From Serratia sp. AKBS12 (GTDB lineage: Bacteria; Pseudomonadota; Gammaproteobacteria; Enterobacterales; Enterobacteriaceae), in contig NZ_JANUSB010000016.1 of the NCBI RefSeq assembly GCF_024793895.1, positions 186,001-250,000 on the forward strand: a DNA stretch of 64,000 nt, written 5' to 3'. The notes beneath the pieces are model-generated. The model was not told where the DNA came from. It searched no databases and saw only the letters and a program-made list of their open reading frames with translations. The position numbers and the translations under genes are program-made. Position 1 is the first letter of the stretch. The number at the start of each line of letters is the position of its first letter. Below are positions 60,821-64,000 of this stretch, in pieces.

Positions 60821-61927
60821 TTACGCGCGCTCGAACACCGAGCTTTGCAAGCCACAATCCTGCTGATGGCGCTCCAGCGCCAGTTCGATAAGCCTGGTAA
60901 TCAGCTGCCGGTAGTCCACGCCGCTGGCAGCCCACAGTTTCGGGTACATGCTGATGTTGGTGAAACCAGGCAATGTGTTGATTTCGTTAATTATAACGTT
61001 ATCATCCGCCGTCAGGAACACGTCGACACGCGCCATACCGAGGCAGTCCAGGGCGCGGAATGCCTTGACGGCCACCTGGCGGATCTTGTCGCTGGCCGCC
61101 TCGGAGATGGCCGCCGGCACCACCACCCGAGCCCCCTGCTCGCTGATGTATTTAGTGTCGTAAGAATAGAATGCCTCATTGAGCACGATCTCGCCGCACA
61201 CGCTGGCTTGCGGTTGATCGTTACCCAGCACGGCGCATTCGATTTCACGCCCGACGATCGCCGACTCCACCAGCACTTTATGATCGAAGCTGAACGCCAG
61301 CGCGATTGCCGCCTCATACTGCTGGCGATCCTCTACCCGGCTGACGCCAACCGACGAGCCCTGATTCGCCGGCTTGACGAACAGCGGCAATCCCAACCGG
61401 TCGCTCAACTGTGCGAAATCGTATTTGCTGCGGTTGGCGCGCGTCAGCGTAACAAACGGTGCTACCGCCAGCCCGGCGTCGCGCAGCAGACGTTTGGTGA
61501 CGTCTTTGTCCATACTGACCGCCGAGCCGAGCACGCCTGCGCCGACGAATGGCAGATTGGCCATGCGCAACAGACCTTGCAGCGAACCGTCTTCGCCCAG
61601 CGTGCCATGCACGATCGGAAACACCACGTCAAGCTGGTCAAGCACACCGGCGCCATCGGCGGCAATCAGTTGCCGACTTTGCTGACCGGGCACCAGCGCC
61701 ACATTGTGATTGGAATGGTTAAGCGCGATCAGCGCCGGGTTTTCCGCATGCAACAGGTAATTGGACGCGTCGTTAATATGCCACTGCCCCTGCTTGTCGA
61801 TCCCCAACAGCGTGACCTCGAATTTTTCTTTGTCGATAGCATCGACAATATTTTTGGCCGATTGCAGTGAAACCTCATGTTCCGCCGACTTACCGCCAAA
61901 AATTACCCCAACACGCAATTTAGTCAC
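60821..61927 (-). CDS. ddlA: D-alanine--D-alanine ligase A
   Basis: The 368-residue ATP-grasp ligase starts [31 protein letters not shown] with a GTG codon at 61927 behind AGGATTT. The ATP-grasp core reads [21 protein letters not shown], and the metal and D-Ala binding end reads [35 protein letters not shown]. It joins two D-alanines for peptidoglycan. Length and sequence fit DdlA rather than the shorter DdlB. Confidence 0.96.
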   Translation of the reverse strand: MTKLRVGVIFGGKSAEHEVSLQSAKNIVDAIDKEKFEVTLLGIDKQGQWHINDASNYLLHAENPALIALNHSNHNVALVPGQQSRQLIAADGAGVLDQLDVVFPIVHGTLGEDGSLQGLLRMANLPFVGAGVLGSAVSMDKDVTKRLLRDAGLAVAPFVTLTRANRSKYDFAQLSDRLGLPLFVKPANQGSSVGVSRVEDRQQYEAAIALAFSFDHKVLVESAIVGREIECAVLGNDQPQASVCGEIVLNEAFYSYDTKYISEQGARVVVPAAISEAASDKIRQVAVKAFRALDCLGMARVDVFLTADDNVIINEINTLPGFTNISMYPKLWAASGVDYRQLITRLIELALERHQQDCGLQSSVFERA

Positions 61928-62049
61928 GCCTGAAATCCTTCTAAAAAAGTCATGCCAATACCTCGGCAAACACAATAAACGCATTGCCAGGCCACGGCAA
62001 TCGGCGCCAGGCAGAAAATTCCGACGCCACAAACGGCCACACCCCAACC

Positions 62050-62073
62050 ATACGGACCGTATACAATTCGTAT
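62050..62073. promoter_or_regulatory. Tandem ATAC/GTAT operator before the ParD-like gene
   Basis: ATACGGACCGTAT (62050-62062) is a perfect 13-bp palindrome. It overlaps ATACAATTCGTAT (62061-62073), with the same ATAC...GTAT ends, spaced 11 bp. The pair ends 25 bp before the ATG, a placing typical of RHH antitoxin autoregulation. Confidence 0.6.
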
Positions 62074-62097
62074 ATTTGCCACTTAGGGAGCACCGAA

Positions 62098-62301
62098 ATG
62101 GGGATTGTGAAAATCACCGACGCCCTGCACGACGATCTGCGCCTTGCCAGCCTGACCATGACGCGTTCCATCAACGCGCAGGCCGAATACTGGATCAAGA
62201 TCGGCATGCTGGCCGAATTCAACCCGGAACTGACCTATCCGCAATTGGTCAAGAAAATGATGAAAGATAACGCGCTGACGCTGAAGGAGATTGTCGGGTG
62301 A
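62098..62301 (+). CDS. ParD-like family antitoxin homologue
   Basis: A 67-residue protein matching ParD-like RHH proteins: [36 protein letters not shown], then a C-terminal tail [31 protein letters not shown]. The first strand and two helices form the DNA-binding dimer. AGGGAG precedes the ATG. Its stop overlaps the GTG start of the methionine aminopeptidase gene (GTGA), taking the place a ParE-like toxin would normally have. No ParE is present. Confidence 0.83.
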   Translation: MGIVKITDALHDDLRLASLTMTRSINAQAEYWIKIGMLAEFNPELTYPQLVKKMMKDNALTLKEIVG

Positions 62302-63092
62302 AACAGATTGTGATCAAGACGCCGGAACAGATTGCCAAAATGCGGCACTCTGGCGCACTGTTGGCCAGGGTGTTTGCTATGCTCGATGGAGCGATCCGTG
62401 AAGGCATCTCCACCATGGAGATCAACGACCGCGCCGAGGCATTCATCGTCAATGAGCTGAAGTCGCGCCCGGCCAGCAAGGGCCAGTACGATTTCCCTTA
62501 TGTGCTGAACACCTCAATCGACGAAGTGGTGTGCCACGGCATCCCGTCCGCCAGTAAAATCCTGCGCAGCGGCATGATCGTCAACGTCGACATCACGCTG
62601 GAAAACGACGGCTATATCGCCGATTCCAGCAAAATGTATTGCATCGGCCAACCATCGCCGGTCGCCAAACGGCTGGTAAACAATGTCTATCAGTCGATGT
62701 GGGCCGGCATCCGCGCGGTAAAACCGGGCGCGACGCTGGGTGATATCGGTCATGCCATACAGCAACACGCCGAGCAGGCCGGCTACAGCATCGTGCGTGA
62801 ATATTGCGGCCACGGCATCGGTCGCGAGATGCATGAAGAGCCGGCGGTGCTGCACTTCGGCCAGCCGGGTACCGGCATGACGTTGCAGGAAGGGATGGTA
62901 TTTACCATCGAACCGATGATTAACCAGGGCGATCGCCGTATCAAACAGAAGAAAGATGGCTGGACGGTGATCACCCGCGACAAAAAACTGTCAGCCCAGT
63001 GGGAGCACACCGTAGCGGTCACCGCCGACGGGGTGGAAATTCTGACGCTGCGTGAAGAAGAGCGTCAGAACGGGTTTTCAGAACGCTATTAA
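62298..63092 (+). CDS. map: Type I methionine aminopeptidase
   Basis: The 264-residue metalloprotease has all metal and substrate residues of type I MetAP: H80 (VVCHGIP), D98 and D109 (VNVDITLENDGYIADSSKMY), H172 (YCGHGIGREMHEEP), E205 (TIEPMINQG) and E236 (QWEHTV). It removes the initiator Met. It is translationally coupled to the ParD-like gene through GTGA. E. coli map lies beside rpsB, so this gene is perhaps a second copy with a special role. Confidence 0.93.
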   Translation: MKQIVIKTPEQIAKMRHSGALLARVFAMLDGAIREGISTMEINDRAEAFIVNELKSRPASKGQYDFPYVLNTSIDEVVCHGIPSASKILRSGMIVNVDITLENDGYIADSSKMYCIGQPSPVAKRLVNNVYQSMWAGIRAVKPGATLGDIGHAIQQHAEQAGYSIVREYCGHGIGREMHEEPAVLHFGQPGTGMTLQEGMVFTIEPMINQGDRRIKQKKDGWTVITRDKKLSAQWEHTVAVTADGVEILTLREEERQNGFSERY

Positions 63093-63127
63093 TCCGAACA
63101 CCAAGATAACGTGACAGGGAGATCGGC

Positions 63128-64000
63128 ATGACGCAGTCCGCCAGCAGCGAAAAGCAGGCATTTATCAGTCAGTTGAAAAACATCGTCGGCGGCCAGCAAC
63201 TGCTGACCGACGCACGCAGTACCGAACGCTACCGCAAAGGGTTTCGTTCCGGGGTTGGCGACGCGCTGGCGGTGGTTTTCCCCACCCGGCTACTGCAACT
63301 GTGGCAAATCCTCCAGGCCTGCGTCGCTGCCGACAAGATTGTCATCATGCAGGCGGCAAACACCGGTTTAACCGAAGGCTCTACGCCGAGCGGTAATGAT
63401 TACGATCGCGATGTGGTGATCGTTAGCACCCTGCGGCTCGATCATGTCCAGGTGCTGGATAATGGCAAGCAGGTGGTCGGCTTCCCGGGCAGTACCTTGA
63501 ACCAGTTGGAAAAGTTGCTAAAGCCCTATGGCCGAGAGCCGCATTCGGTGATCGGTTCGTCCTGTATCGGCGCGTCGGTGATCGGCGGGGTGTGCAACAA
63601 CTCCGGCGGTTCGCTGGTCAAACGCGGCCCGGCATACACCGAAATGGCGTTGTACGCCCAACTGGGCGCCGATGGCCAGTTGCGGCTGGTCAATCATCTG
63701 GGTATCCGGCTTGGCGACACGCCAGAAGAAATCCTCACCCGGCTGGAACAGGGAGATTACCGACCGGAGGACGTGGAGTACGGCGAGCTGCGCGCGTCGG
63801 ATAATGAATACGCCGAGCGGGTACGCGACGTGGATGCCGACACCCCTTCACGCTTCAACGCCGACCAGCGCCGATTATACGAAGCCTCCGGCTGCGCCGG
63901 CAAACTGGCGGTGTTCGCGGTACGGCTCGACACCTTCGAAAAGGAAACGCAGGAACAGGTATTTTATATCGGCACCAACGACACGGCGGTACTGACCGAG
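63128..64000 (+). CDS. dld: Quinone-dependent D-lactate dehydrogenase (5' part)
   Basis: The first 291 codons are present and the gene runs off the right edge. Family features: MQAANTGLTEGSTPSGNDYDRDVVIVSTLRLDHVQVLDNGKQVVGFPGSTLNQLEKLLKPYGREPHSVIGSSCIGASVIGGVCNNSGGSL-type FAD-binding (BBE/VAO) region, and GGVCNNSGGSLVKRGPAYTEMALYAQL. The E. coli enzyme is a peripheral inner-membrane flavoprotein that passes electrons to ubiquinone. AGGGAG precedes the ATG. It follows the MetAP gene by 35 bp. Confidence 0.94.
   Translation, partial: MTQSASSEKQAFISQLKNIVGGQQLLTDARSTERYRKGFRSGVGDALAVVFPTRLLQLWQILQACVAADKIVIMQAANTGLTEGSTPSGNDYDRDVVIVSTLRLDHVQVLDNGKQVVGFPGSTLNQLEKLLKPYGREPHSVIGSSCIGASVIGGVCNNSGGSLVKRGPAYTEMALYAQLGADGQLRLVNHLGIRLGDTPEEILTRLEQGDYRPEDVEYGELRASDNEYAERVRDVDADTPSRFNADQRRLYEASGCAGKLAVFAVRLDTFEKETQEQVFYIGTNDTAVLTE

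Overview
The window looks like chromosomal DNA of an enteric gammaproteobacterium, most probably Serratia or a close Yersiniaceae relative. This is inferred from GC-rich coding sequence and many genes that read as close homologues of E. coli genes (yedA, yehZYXW, sseA, yehS, lgoDRT, amyA, eamA, lsrG, lsrK, yajD, bglX, ddlA, dld), set in a different order and mixed with genes E. coli lacks (SUFU-domain protein, RIO-type kinase, ParD-like/MetAP pair, chromosomal ParA pair). No rRNA, tRNA, IS element, prophage or CRISPR array was seen.

Layout. 0-12 kb: end of a GST gene, a trimeric porin, GNAT acetyltransferases with an XRE-cupin regulator, azlCD exporter genes with an AraC regulator, an MFS pump divergent from a Cys-rich SufR-like regulator, a MerR/DUF2878 pair, yedA, an NmrA-like reductase divergent from an HxlR regulator, and a 57-residue membrane protein. 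12-19 kb: the osmoprotectant ABC operon yehZYXW, followed 10 bp later by a PhnD-like protein without signal peptide and preceded 16 bp earlier by a fatty acid desaturase; then a zinc alcohol dehydrogenase. 19-30 kb: an MFS carrier behind a 26-bp palindrome, a LysR-controlled YcaC/ABM/amidohydrolase operon, a Gfo/Idh dehydrogenase, a DUF523 protein, a Nudix hydrolase, sseA, and LysR/DUF4865. 30-41 kb: yehS, a phnCDEE-type importer without C-P lyase genes, the L-galactonate genes lgoD/lgoR/lgoT, an SDR with a LysR regulator, a cysteine hydrolase and a SUFU-domain protein. 42-53 kb: a YjaB-like acetyltransferase, a TetR regulator with two tandem DUF1471 genes sharing four copies of one operator, a MarR-GNAT fusion, amyA, a RIO kinase, eamA, an isolated lsrG/lsrK pair, an MFS/LysR pair and yajD. 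53-64 kb: a ParA/ribbon-helix-helix pair, bglX, an aminotransferase with a solute-binding protein, ddlA, a ParD-like/MetAP pair, and the start of dld.

The most notable element is the two-gene partition-like module at 54.0-55.0 kb (a short ParA overlapping a small RHH protein). AT-rich repeats flank it on both sides, and a cluster sharing three ordered sequence blocks lies 29 kb away at 25.0 kb. This is the architecture of plasmid type Ib partition systems (ParA, small RHH ParB, upstream centromere) in an ordinary chromosomal setting, with centromere-like sites apparently dispersed. Second in interest is a ParD-like antitoxin homologue that overlaps a complete methionine aminopeptidase gene and sits behind a tandem ATAC/GTAT operator.
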